From a virus: a stretch of 49,644 nt of DNA. Made by a program: the position numbers and the translations under genes. Where the stretch lies: IMG/VR virus record IMGVR_UViG_3300025070_002957, positions 1 to 49,644 of that record; one strand, written 5' to 3'. This document shows, in pieces, positions 1 through 7,872 of this stretch (the stretch's first letter is position 1; each line of letters begins with the position of its first letter). The notes below the pieces were generated by a model. It was not told the DNA's origin and did not search any database. It saw only the letters and a list, made by a program, of their open reading frames with translations.

Positions 1-54
1 GAATCAGCATCAGGCGAAGAATCAAATCCGTTAGGTAGAGAAGAAAGAGACTAG
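1..54 (+). CDS. C-terminal end of an unidentified protein (partial)
   Basis: The window opens inside a reading frame of 17 codons that stops with TAG at 52-54. The visible tail is acidic and polar (ends PLGREERD). The next gene starts 1 base after the stop, so the two are probably co-transcribed. Too little is visible to name the product. Confidence 0.6.
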   Translation, partial: ESASGEESNPLGREERD

Positions 55-55
55 C

Positions 56-376
56 ATGAATTTCGCCAAACTTCTACAAGAGAAGGCGAATTATGATGCT
101 CAGTTAATGGGCGATATTAATGCTTATCTTATTTCATTAAAAGCAAATGATATTCCATCAGTGTCTATGGACATGATGGTTCGTGAGTTGAATGGAATGG
201 GATATTCAGTTAATGCAGAGTCCATGGTTGACTTATTATCAAATAGTAATTACGTTACGAAAGTAACGGTAGATACAATTGATTTAGAAAATAGATATAA
301 TAAAAATAAAGACGATGCTGACAAAAAGAAAGTGCGTAAGTTAGCAGTTAAAACAGCAAAGAAGAAGGTGAAATAA
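56..376 (+). CDS. Small basic-tailed phage protein, function unknown
   Basis: 106 residues. The first two thirds look helical and mixed in charge; the last 25 residues are strongly basic (KKKVRKLAVKTAKKKVK), which suggests contact with nucleic acid or a role in virion packaging. It sits 1 base after the preceding frame and its TAA overlaps the ATG of the next gene (TAATG at 374-378), so it belongs to a translationally coupled cluster. I do not recognise the family. Position just upstream of a nuclease and virion genes is the only context. Confidence 0.75.
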   Translation: MNFAKLLQEKANYDAQLMGDINAYLISLKANDIPSVSMDMMVRELNGMGYSVNAESMVDLLSNSNYVTKVTVDTIDLENRYNKNKDDADKKKVRKLAVKTAKKKVK

Positions 377-783
377 TGGCATTTATAGTTAAAGGCGGTA
401 TGAAAGAAATCTCTAAAAAAGAGATGAAAAAACATATGGAAAACCTAGATAAAAAAATAGACCTAATGGAAGGACTTTCCAACCATAAGAAAGAAATTCG
501 AAAAGAAGTTCTATCTGCAAAAAGACACCGTGAATTTATGGGTAGAGTTGCAAAAAATGAAGAAAGAGATTTAGCAAACGCAGTAGCCACAAGTGAAATC
601 GTATCAATTGCAGTAGGTGAAGAGATTCAAACATCTGTAGAAAAAGTAGAACTACCAGAAGTAAATTTCGAATCAATGACTAAAAAGCAGATTGATGAAT
701 GGGCAGAACAAAATCTTGGTATTCAATTAGACAGACGCCACACTAAAGCAAAACTTATTGAAGAAATCAAAGAAAACATGTAA
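376..783 (+). CDS. Phage protein with C-terminal HeH/SAP-like helix motif
   Basis: 135 residues. The N-terminal half is a charged, probably coiled helical region. The last 35 residues (MTKKQIDEWAEQNLGIQLD, then RRHTKAKLIEEI) match the pattern of HeH/LEM- or SAP-like helix-extended-helix modules at the ends of many phage proteins, which usually bind DNA or other proteins. Its start overlaps the previous stop by one base. A promoter for the next gene begins just after its stop. The motif is by eye and the function is inferred only from it. Confidence 0.7.
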   Translation: MAFIVKGGMKEISKKEMKKHMENLDKKIDLMEGLSNHKKEIRKEVLSAKRHREFMGRVAKNEERDLANAVATSEIVSIAVGEEIQTSVEKVELPEVNFESMTKKQIDEWAEQNLGIQLDRRHTKAKLIEEIKENM

Positions 784-789
784 TTTCGC

Positions 790-818
790 TTGATTTCTAA
801 TTCAAAGTATAGTATAAT
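790..818 (+). promoter_or_regulatory. Sigma70-type promoter
   Basis: TTGATT at 790-795, 17-base spacer, perfect TATAAT at 813-818. The ATG of the nuclease gene is at 825, only 6 bases after the -10 box, so the transcript would be leaderless or nearly so; no Shine-Dalgarno sequence is present in between. Confidence 0.75.
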
Positions 819-824
819 AGTGCT

Positions 825-1514
825 ATGCTTACAGAAAAATTCACCTATAAACCCCTAGAACGAGTAAACATCAAAGGCAGTCGGCATTATCAAACGCCCG
901 ACGGACAGCCTTTGCCAAGTGTTACAACAGTACTCGATGCATTAAAAGATAAATCTGCTTTATTTGAATGGCGCAAACGTGTCGGCAATGAAGAAGCAGA
1001 TAGAATTATGCGACTTGCTACTGGCATCGGAACACAAGTTCATTTACATCTCGAAAAATTTATACTAGAAGAAGTTAGACCTAACGGTTCAAATCTCATA
1101 CATCAGATGGCAAGAGAATTATCAGAGATTGTCATTGATAATGGTCTATCTAAAGTAGACGAGGTATGGGGAACAGAAGTTCCATTATATTATCCCGGAC
1201 TATATGCAGGCACAACAGACTGTGTTGGCGTGTATGAAGGTAAACCAGCAATTATCGATTTCAAAACAACTCGTAAGCCAAAGAAACGTGAATGGATTGA
1301 TGATTACTTCTTACAGGGTGCGGCATATGCCGAAGCCCATAATGAAATTTATGGTACTGATATAAAAACAATTGTTATTATGATGATTGGCTGGGATGCA
1401 GAAGCAGATAATATGGGTAACTACCAAGAATTTGTTGTTGAAAGTGATGAATATGAACGTTATGCCAGATTATGGGCAGGTAAAGTCCAAGCGTATTTTG
1501 ATAAATACATGTAA
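825..1514 (+). CDS. PD-(D/E)XK exonuclease (Cas4/RecB/MGME1-like)
   Basis: 229 residues. The nuclease core is visible: PSVTTVL near 31-37, a conserved histidine in the QVHLHLEKF helix (about 71-79), E118, D132 in GTTD, then D145-F-K147 (IIDFKT) and the helix YFLQGAAYAEA with Q164 and Y168. This order is that of RecB-family/MGME1-type exonucleases. In T4-like phages such enzymes process DNA ends during replication, recombination or host DNA breakdown. It is driven by its own promoter and appears leaderless. A late promoter element lies over its last codons and serves the virion gene that follows. Exact substrate is unknown. Confidence 0.8.
   Translation: MLTEKFTYKPLERVNIKGSRHYQTPDGQPLPSVTTVLDALKDKSALFEWRKRVGNEEADRIMRLATGIGTQVHLHLEKFILEEVRPNGSNLIHQMARELSEIVIDNGLSKVDEVWGTEVPLYYPGLYAGTTDCVGVYEGKPAIIDFKTTRKPKKREWIDDYFLQGAAYAEAHNEIYGTDIKTIVIMMIGWDAEADNMGNYQEFVVESDEYERYARLWAGKVQAYFDKYM
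1500..1507 (+). promoter_or_regulatory. T4-type late promoter element GATAAATA
   Basis: GATAAATA overlaps the end of the nuclease gene, 22 bases before the start of the structural gene at 1530. It matches the T4-like NATAAATA late consensus and sits before a virion gene, as expected. Confidence 0.65.
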
Positions 1515-1529
1515 TAATGGGAGTTAAAA

Positions 1530-2927
1530 ATGGCAACAAACGTAAAAATATTATTAAGAAGAGGTTTACGCAGTGAATTATCAGGAGATACATTATCTGC
1601 TGGTGAATTAGGTTATACTACTGACACCAATCAGTTATATGTTGGTGTTGAAGAAGCAATAAACGAATTGCGTTTTGACCCTTTTGCTAATGCACACGCA
1701 GTTATTCAATCTTGGTTGAATAGTGCTGATTGTCCAGTATCAGGCTTAACAGTGGATGAAGACTTAGTTGTTGCTGATATCCCATCAGGACAAATAGATA
1801 ATATTATTAAAGCATTAAACACCTATAGCCAAACTCTTGTATTCAATAGTTCTACTGCAACATTTCCTGTAGGCGAATTATTAACTCAATACGTACAAAA
1901 AAGAACAGTTCTTACATCTCCAAATGTAATTCCAGATATAAACTCAATTACTGCTACTTTTGATGTAGAGGGCGAAACTATTACAGCAAGTGCTGTGACA
2001 CTTTCTGCACTACTAACTACATTACAAACAAATGCGGCAATATCAACAGCAAATGTTATTGTTGAAGTTGTTGGTTCAGGTGCGGCAAGTAAACTTAAAA
2101 TTTGTAAAATCGATGGTAATGAACTTAATGTAAATTTTGCATCAGGTCATGCGGCTCTAGGATTTGGTCAAGCAACTAATACAGTAGCGGCAGTTACTGG
2201 CTTTGATGTCCATGCAAATGGTAAAATTACAGCATCAGTTCCTGGTTCTGGTATTACCACAGTCACAGTAGAAGTCAATGAATATTCAGACTACTTTGCT
2301 TATCAACAAGAAGGTACTGGCTATCCATATGCTAACGCTCCAGACTCAACTGCATACTTTAAATTTGGCACACCAAGTACTCCTGATTATTCAGCATTAT
2401 CTCCAGCAGTTGATACAACAAGTATTACAGGTGCATCAGATGTAAAGATTGGATTATTTGGAAGTAAAAGAAAGAACGTAGAAGTTCTTACAGAAGAATC
2501 AAGAAATCAATTATTCACTAATCAACATTTAAAATCATATTCAGCATCAACAGGTCTACGTTCAGACTTGTATAAGAAAGAATTAGCAGGTACATCAGGA
2601 ACATTTTTATCTTATGTTGCCGCAGAGGCAACTACATTCTTTATTGATTACTCACTAAAACAAGTAGGTTCTTCAATAACATTTGTTCGTACAGGCACAC
2701 TTAGAATGATTAACGGAGTACCACAATCAATCAGTTTAGCAAAACTTACAGATACTAACGTAGAAGTTCACCAAGATACAAACACGGATACTGTTGTAGA
2801 TGCTAACGAGATGTCAAATATCGTTTTTGTCGCCGCAATCGATGGAAGTGATATTAAAGTTAATTACACACAAGATGCAAATTTTACTACTGAAATATCA
2901 TATACTGTAAAACGATGGACGATGTAA
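1530..2927 (+). CDS. Virion structural / tail-fibre-like protein
   Basis: 465 residues. The N-terminus (KILLRRGLRSELSGDTLSAGELGYTTDTNQLYVG, split here as 6-24 and 25-39) has the LRRG...GELGYTTDTxxLYVG pattern that opens many phage fibre and tropism-determinant proteins. The rest is rich in Ser, Thr, Val and Gly with alternating hydrophobic residues, typical of beta-structured virion proteins. It follows a late promoter element and has a gggag ribosome site. The next gene starts directly at its stop. The family call is by pattern; the exact virion position is not known. Confidence 0.75.
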   Translation: MATNVKILLRRGLRSELSGDTLSAGELGYTTDTNQLYVGVEEAINELRFDPFANAHAVIQSWLNSADCPVSGLTVDEDLVVADIPSGQIDNIIKALNTYSQTLVFNSSTATFPVGELLTQYVQKRTVLTSPNVIPDINSITATFDVEGETITASAVTLSALLTTLQTNAAISTANVIVEVVGSGAASKLKICKIDGNELNVNFASGHAALGFGQATNTVAAVTGFDVHANGKITASVPGSGITTVTVEVNEYSDYFAYQQEGTGYPYANAPDSTAYFKFGTPSTPDYSALSPAVDTTSITGASDVKIGLFGSKRKNVEVLTEESRNQLFTNQHLKSYSASTGLRSDLYKKELAGTSGTFLSYVAAEATTFFIDYSLKQVGSSITFVRTGTLRMINGVPQSISLAKLTDTNVEVHQDTNTDTVVDANEMSNIVFVAAIDGSDIKVNYTQDANFTTEISYTVKRWTM

Positions 2928-3371
2928 ATGCAAGATAAAGCAATATTGCTTTATGAATGGCGCCAATTACGATTAAAACTTCAAAAAAAATTTAATAAAA
3001 ATACATTGCAAGAAATCGTAAATTGGTGGAAATCTTTTCCATATCATAACAATGGATTCAATTATGATGATGTAACAACTTTTCCTGATGTATGGGAATA
3101 TATTAGTGAAGAGTATTATACAAACAGCGGCAATGGACTTGCCTGTTTCTACACTCTATATCACGCATACCCAGATAACAAACCAGAATTATGGCTAATA
3201 TTAGACCTTAGTCAAGGTGGAGAGATATATCTTGTTGCGTATATGGATGGTTATGTACTTAATCGATTACATGGTAAAGTAGATAAGTACGAGAAAGTCA
3301 AAGGTGACATAGATATTATGGAACGAATGACATATGATGACATACAACCACACCTTAAAGATAGAAAATAA
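2928..3371 (+). CDS. Phage protein of unknown function
   Basis: 147 residues, starting at the base after the structural gene's stop, so probably translationally coupled to it. Rich in aromatic residues (several Trp and Tyr), no signal peptide, membrane segment or recognised catalytic motif. Its position between a fibre-like gene and the baseplate spike genes suggests a virion accessory or assembly protein, which is inference. Confidence 0.7.
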   Translation: MQDKAILLYEWRQLRLKLQKKFNKNTLQEIVNWWKSFPYHNNGFNYDDVTTFPDVWEYISEEYYTNSGNGLACFYTLYHAYPDNKPELWLILDLSQGGEIYLVAYMDGYVLNRLHGKVDKYEKVKGDIDIMERMTYDDIQPHLKDRK

Positions 3372-3389
3372 TTAAGTGTGTAGTTTATG

Positions 3390-3397
3390 TATAAATA
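3390..3397 (+). promoter_or_regulatory. T4-type late promoter element TATAAATA
   Basis: Perfect TATAAATA in the gap 3372-3427, 30 bases before the start at 3428. It identifies 3428 onward as a late virion transcription unit. Confidence 0.75.
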
Positions 3398-3427
3398 AAT
3401 ACATATAATAACAAAAGGTAAATAAAA

Positions 3428-3739
3428 ATGCTAAAAGAAAAAATATATGAAAAGGGTGATATAGTAACTTTATACTTACAAACAGGTCAAGAAATCTTAG
3501 GAAAACTTGATGAAGAGAACGGTTCTTATATAGTTATTACAAAGCCATTAACTATTGCAATGGGACCTAAGGGTGCTATGTTTCAAACTTTCACTGTAAC
3601 AGGTGATAGTGAGAATAACGTATATTTCAAACAAGATAAAGTTATTTCTATGTTAAAGACTAGAAAAGAAACGACAGATGCATATACACAAGCAACGTCT
3701 ACAATTATAACTCCAGATAAAGGAGGCATCGTAACATAA
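3428..3739 (+). CDS. Small beta-rich phage protein (Sm-like fold possible)
   Basis: 103 residues. The first half (GDIVTLYLQTGQEILGKLDE, then NGSYIVITKP) has the strand pattern of an Sm/LSm-type barrel, where a ligand-binding loop follows a 'G-x-I-x-G' turn. The C-terminus is Thr-rich. It begins a late unit and its stop overlaps the PAAR-lysozyme start (TAATG). Such small barrels occur near baseplate genes in marine T4-like phages. The fold is a guess from pattern only; function unknown. Confidence 0.65.
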   Translation: MLKEKIYEKGDIVTLYLQTGQEILGKLDEENGSYIVITKPLTIAMGPKGAMFQTFTVTGDSENNVYFKQDKVISMLKTRKETTDAYTQATSTIITPDKGGIVT

Positions 3740-4545
3740 TGCCACAAGCCGCTAGAACAACTGACCCAATATCACCACATTCACCATGTTCGCCAGAACA
3801 ATGTGGACCTGGAAGTGATAATGTGATTATTCAAGGATTGCCTGCATATCGTGTTGGTGATTCAACAGTACCACATGGCTTTGTTCTATGCGTTCCACAT
3901 GTTACACCATTAGTGAGTGGTTCTCATAACGTCTTTATAAATGGGCAACCAGCAGGAAGAGTAGGAGATAATCATTCTTGTGGTGTGGTAGTAGTGTCAG
4001 GTTCAGATAAGGTGATGATAAACGGTGGTTCTACTGGTGGAGGCGTAGGATATAAACCATCATCTCCCTCATCAATGCCTTTGATGTCAGAATCAGCCCC
4101 ATCTGGTGGTTTTGCCGCCGCTGTTCCAGGTGAGTTAGGGAGTTATATTCAACAAAAAGAAACATTTGTTTCTTGTGCGTTCCTTGATGGGTCTCAGTAT
4201 ACTAATGGTTATGGAACAGAAGCATCAAGTCCTACTGAATGTATAAGTGAGACAGAAGCGAAAACTAGAATGGATGCAGACTTAAGTGTTCGTAGAACTT
4301 TTGTTACTAACTACGGCAATACCCACGGATATAATTGGTCAGATACACAAATTGATGCTCTTACTAGTTTTGCATATAATCTAGGTACTGGAGCAATTTC
4401 TCAAGTAACTGATGGCGCAACTAGAACAGATGACGTTATTGCAAACAAAATGCTATTATATAATAAATCAGAAGGTGTTGTACTGCCTGGACTTACTCAA
4501 CGCAGAATAGAAGAAAGTGATTGGTTTAAGAGCGGAATGAACTAA
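3739..4545 (+). CDS. PAAR spike-tip protein fused to a GH24 (T4-type) lysozyme
   Basis: 268 residues. Residues 1-95 are a PAAR domain: repeated G-x-D/x-N-V-x-I-x-G-x-P-A-x-R-x-G-D units with Cys and His positioned to bind metal at the cone tip. After a Gly/Ser/Pro linker (96-130) comes a T4-type muramidase domain with the E-9-D spacing of the catalytic pair (E141, D150), T155, a NGYGTE turn and the later LTSFAYNLGTGA helix and QRRIEESDWF end. In T4 the lysozyme is in gp5 and the PAAR tip in gp5.4; here both are in one chain, so it should pierce the outer membrane and cut peptidoglycan during injection. Confidence 0.85.
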   Translation: MPQAARTTDPISPHSPCSPEQCGPGSDNVIIQGLPAYRVGDSTVPHGFVLCVPHVTPLVSGSHNVFINGQPAGRVGDNHSCGVVVVSGSDKVMINGGSTGGGVGYKPSSPSSMPLMSESAPSGGFAAAVPGELGSYIQQKETFVSCAFLDGSQYTNGYGTEASSPTECISETEAKTRMDADLSVRRTFVTNYGNTHGYNWSDTQIDALTSFAYNLGTGAISQVTDGATRTDDVIANKMLLYNKSEGVVLPGLTQRRIEESDWFKSGMN

Positions 4546-4555
4546 GGAGATAAAA

Positions 4556-6190
4556 ATGGCTAGTGAAGCGGAAATCGAAAGACTATATCAGTTATTTGTT
4601 GCGAATGGTGGAGGAAATCTAACATTCTCAAGTTCAAATTTAACGCCAAAGCAATATTCAGAGGCTGTTAATGCATCTCAATTGACGCCACTTGAAATGG
4701 CGCAGTTAGAATCAAGGCAACACCAGTTTAATAGACAGTCTGCTTTAAACACAATTGCAGATGAGATAGATAAAAATAACTTTAATAATCCATATTCAGC
4801 AAGAGGAATATTTGGAACTTCTTTATTGAATACTTTAGGAGCCCATCAAGGTTCTATAAATGCTGGATTAATAAATGGTGCGTTTAGTGGTTTTACAGAT
4901 GCCAACAGAGCATTAGTTGTTGCAGGAGTTCTGTCAGCAACAGGAGTAGATTTAGAGAAGATTATAAAAATTGCGGCATTAACTGGATTAGGAACTTCAA
5001 TGTATTCATCATTGACAGACCATACTAATAATCAGACTGCAAATGTTCCAAAAACAATGGAAGATGTAAGTTCATTATCATCAATGAATGAACAATTTGG
5101 CGAGCAAGGAGACCCTTGTTCGTTCTTTAATCAATTGATGGGAATATTAGCAGGCATATATGATGGAACATTAGATTTTATCGAAAAGGCAATTGGTGAT
5201 ATAACATCTTTTCTTAATAAAACTGGAATTACACAACTATTTTTAGATATTATAAATGCAATAAATGGCGCAGTTGGTGGAGTAGCAACGGCAGTAGCCG
5301 CAATTACTGGACTATTAGTTGGTGCTGTTTTAGAAGTTATGAAAGCATTATCACCTTTAGTAGGAAAAGTAATAAACGCAATCAATGATATTACAACAGC
5401 AATTGCAAGTGAGATAAACGGACTTGCTAACATGGCAGCCGAACTTCTTAAGAAAGCATTAGCATTACTTATCGGAAGTTTTGGTTCAGATGAGTGTAAG
5501 AAGAAAGTATTAGAAAATACTGGCTCACCAGAAATGAAAGACGCAATTGAAAAACTAAATCACCCATTGGGACATGGTAATCCTCATATAGTAGGTACAA
5601 CAGAAGATAACAGAGCAAATGCTGAAAATGTATTAAGAGCAATGAACGATGCGAACGAAAATGCATTAATTGACGATGGTGTCCCTCAAAACCCATATTC
5701 AACTCATGGACAAACTTATACTGCAAAAGATGAAACTATACATGACAGTTCATCTGGAGAAGCAGATTACTGGACTCGTAAGATACGCTCAAAGCAATAT
5801 CTTAATATGCATAGAGACTGGATGCCTAGACAAAAAGATTATATGAGAGATTCAGGAAACATAATATCTGAAATGCAGGGAGCATTATCAACAAGTGATT
5901 TTACAAACAAAAAAGAATTAAAAATTAGATTAAAAGATTTAATAAGAGAACAATACGCTCAATCAAAGAAAATTCAAGGAATGAGAACTCGATACAAACA
6001 TGAGTTTGAATATGTAACAAAAAATATTAATATCCGAGATAAGATAGATGATGCTAATGAGAGAAAAATTGCAGAAGCATATAGAGACAGAATCTATCCA
6101 GCCATGGAACGCACATATAATGCGGCCGTCACTTCATTAAATAATACAAAAGCCGAATGGAGTAGTATTGACATTCAGTTGTATACATGA
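4556..6190 (+). CDS. Large virion protein with hydrophobic Ala/Gly helical centre
   Basis: 544 residues with ribosome site aaggag. Residues about 190-310 are a long run of Ala, Gly, Ile, Leu and Val helices without the charged flanks of ordinary transporter segments; they could insert in a membrane or pack inside a tail tube. The C-terminal third is highly charged and helical. It directly follows the spike gene in the same late unit, so it is probably a baseplate hub, tape-measure-associated or ejected protein. No enzymatic motif is visible. Role inferred from order and composition. Confidence 0.65.
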   Translation: MASEAEIERLYQLFVANGGGNLTFSSSNLTPKQYSEAVNASQLTPLEMAQLESRQHQFNRQSALNTIADEIDKNNFNNPYSARGIFGTSLLNTLGAHQGSINAGLINGAFSGFTDANRALVVAGVLSATGVDLEKIIKIAALTGLGTSMYSSLTDHTNNQTANVPKTMEDVSSLSSMNEQFGEQGDPCSFFNQLMGILAGIYDGTLDFIEKAIGDITSFLNKTGITQLFLDIINAINGAVGGVATAVAAITGLLVGAVLEVMKALSPLVGKVINAINDITTAIASEINGLANMAAELLKKALALLIGSFGSDECKKKVLENTGSPEMKDAIEKLNHPLGHGNPHIVGTTEDNRANAENVLRAMNDANENALIDDGVPQNPYSTHGQTYTAKDETIHDSSSGEADYWTRKIRSKQYLNMHRDWMPRQKDYMRDSGNIISEMQGALSTSDFTNKKELKIRLKDLIREQYAQSKKIQGMRTRYKHEFEYVTKNINIRDKIDDANERKIAEAYRDRIYPAMERTYNAAVTSLNNTKAEWSSIDIQLYT

Positions 6191-6224
6191 TATACTATTC
6201 AGTACGATAATTGCACTATTTTAA

Positions 6225-6232
6225 GATAAATA
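6225..6232 (+). promoter_or_regulatory. T4-type late promoter element GATAAATA
   Basis: GATAAATA in the gap 6191-6261, 29 bases before the start at 6262. Same spacing as the other late elements in the window. Confidence 0.65.
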
Positions 6233-6261
6233 CAAGAAAGTGATATTTTCGGGAATATATT

Positions 6262-6966
6262 ATGAAGGTAAATGAAATAATTAAACAAGTAGAAGAGGGA
6301 GTAGATGACCCTCATATTTTTAAGGCAGTTTTCATGGCAGGTGGTCCAGGAAGTGGCAAATCTTATATTGCAAAATCAAGATTATTAAAGGGTGGTGGCT
6401 TAAAAATCGTTAATTCAGATGATATATTTGAGTTTAAAATGGACAAAGCGGGTCTAGATTACGAAGACCCAGATGTTATATATAGTCCACAAGGTCAAGA
6501 AATTAGAAATAAAGCAAAAGAAACTACATCAACAATGGAAGAGGGATATCTTAAAGGTAGACTAGGATTAATTATTGATGGCACAGGCAGAGAGATAACC
6601 AAGATAGCAAAAGCAAAAGAAAGACTAACGCAAATGGGTTATTCGTGTATGATGGTTTTTGTTAATACAAGTTTGGAAATAGCACAAAAAAGAAATTTAG
6701 AAAGAAAACGAGTATTGCCAGCAGAAGAAGTAGAAAAAATGTGGAATGCAGTACAGAATAATATGATGAAATTTCAGCAGTTGTTTGGTGATGGAAAGTT
6801 TCAAATTGTTGACAATAATGGTGGTCTTGAAGACCCAGAAAGAGCAGAGAATTTTGCAAAAGTTGAGAAAAACATTATGGCTTTTATTTCTCGCCCACCT
6901 TCAAATCGTTATGCTAAACAATGGATAGAAAATGAGAGAAAGAAAAAGAATGCAACTCTCAAATGA
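6262..6966 (+). CDS. P-loop kinase, zeta-toxin-like
   Basis: 234 residues. Walker A GGPGSGKS at 27-34, followed by a lid-type NSDDIFEF segment, IIDGTG (Walker B-like) and a C-terminal R-rich helix (NLERKRVLP), the order seen in zeta-toxin / AAA-type small-molecule kinases found in marine T4-like phages. It may phosphorylate a nucleotide, sugar nucleotide or RNA end; the substrate is unknown. The N-terminal 13 residues (MKVNEIIKQVEEG) resemble those of three other genes in this window and may be a virion-targeting peptide rather than part of the kinase fold. Late element upstream supports packaging. Confidence 0.7.
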   Translation: MKVNEIIKQVEEGVDDPHIFKAVFMAGGPGSGKSYIAKSRLLKGGGLKIVNSDDIFEFKMDKAGLDYEDPDVIYSPQGQEIRNKAKETTSTMEEGYLKGRLGLIIDGTGREITKIAKAKERLTQMGYSCMMVFVNTSLEIAQKRNLERKRVLPAEEVEKMWNAVQNNMMKFQQLFGDGKFQIVDNNGGLEDPERAENFAKVEKNIMAFISRPPSNRYAKQWIENERKKKNATLK

Positions 6967-6979
6967 GAATAGGTAGAAT

Positions 6980-7837
6980 ATGGAGTCAGTAATAATAAAA
7001 GAATTATCTGAATTTAGAAAAGACATAGATTTAGATTTTATTAAAAAGACTCACGTTCATTATTGTACACCTTGCTATGCAGGTCAAATAACAGAACCAT
7101 ATTTTAGGTCATGGACTAAAGGTCACATGATGTTCACAAAATATAATATTCCATACACATTAACAACTTCAGCAAACGAAAGTTTAGTATCACGTGCAAG
7201 ATGTCACATGGTAGCATATTTTATGGCTAATCCAGAGGCAACACATATGATGTTTATTGATGCTGATATTAATTTTGATGCAATTGATATATTACATATG
7301 TTGCAACATGACAAAGATGTTATTGTTGGTGCATATCCTAAAAAAGAATTAGACTGGGTATCTATAAAAGATGCATCAGAAAGAGGATTAGATATAGGAA
7401 CACTTAAGGATTGTGCGGCAAATTATGCCTTAAATCCTGACTGGGAATATAAGGAAGAAACAGACACACGTAGTTTGAAAATAGAAGATGGATTAGTAAA
7501 ACTTAAAGATGCAGGCACTGGATTTATGATTATCAAAAGAAGTGTTATTGAAAAGATGATAGAAGCATATCCTGACTTGTATTTTAATAATGATTTGCAT
7601 TTTGAAGAAGAATTTGCAAAGTGGACATATTTGTTTTTTGATACGATGCACGAAGAGGGTACTAAGAGATACTTAAGTGAAGACTATGCATTTTGTCGTA
7701 GATGGCAAAAACTTGGTGGTGATATATGGTTAGACCCGTTAGTTAAACTAGACCATGTAGGACACTACACTTTCAATGGTAATGTGAGTAAAATGTTTTA
7801 TTCGTCTACTCCAAAAGACGGAGATTTAAAAGCATAA
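6980..7837 (+). CDS. GT-A type glycosyltransferase
   Basis: 285 residues. A nucleotide-sugar-binding fold is indicated by HYCTPCYAG near 27-35, SRARCHMVAYFM (71-82), and the DxD motif in MFIDADI (DAD at 94-96) that binds the metal-sugar diphosphate. Later, GTGFMIIKRSV and SEDYAFCRRW match the acceptor-side motifs of phage glycosyltransferases. It lies 13 bases after the kinase gene. Likely roles are sugar addition to DNA bases, virion proteins or host surface glycans; the sequence does not decide which. Not a secreted protein. Confidence 0.75.
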   Translation: MESVIIKELSEFRKDIDLDFIKKTHVHYCTPCYAGQITEPYFRSWTKGHMMFTKYNIPYTLTTSANESLVSRARCHMVAYFMANPEATHMMFIDADINFDAIDILHMLQHDKDVIVGAYPKKELDWVSIKDASERGLDIGTLKDCAANYALNPDWEYKEETDTRSLKIEDGLVKLKDAGTGFMIIKRSVIEKMIEAYPDLYFNNDLHFEEEFAKWTYLFFDTMHEEGTKRYLSEDYAFCRRWQKLGGDIWLDPLVKLDHVGHYTFNGNVSKMFYSSTPKDGDLKA

Positions 7838-7872
7838 CTACTGTAATAAGATATAATAATAGAGGACGTAAA

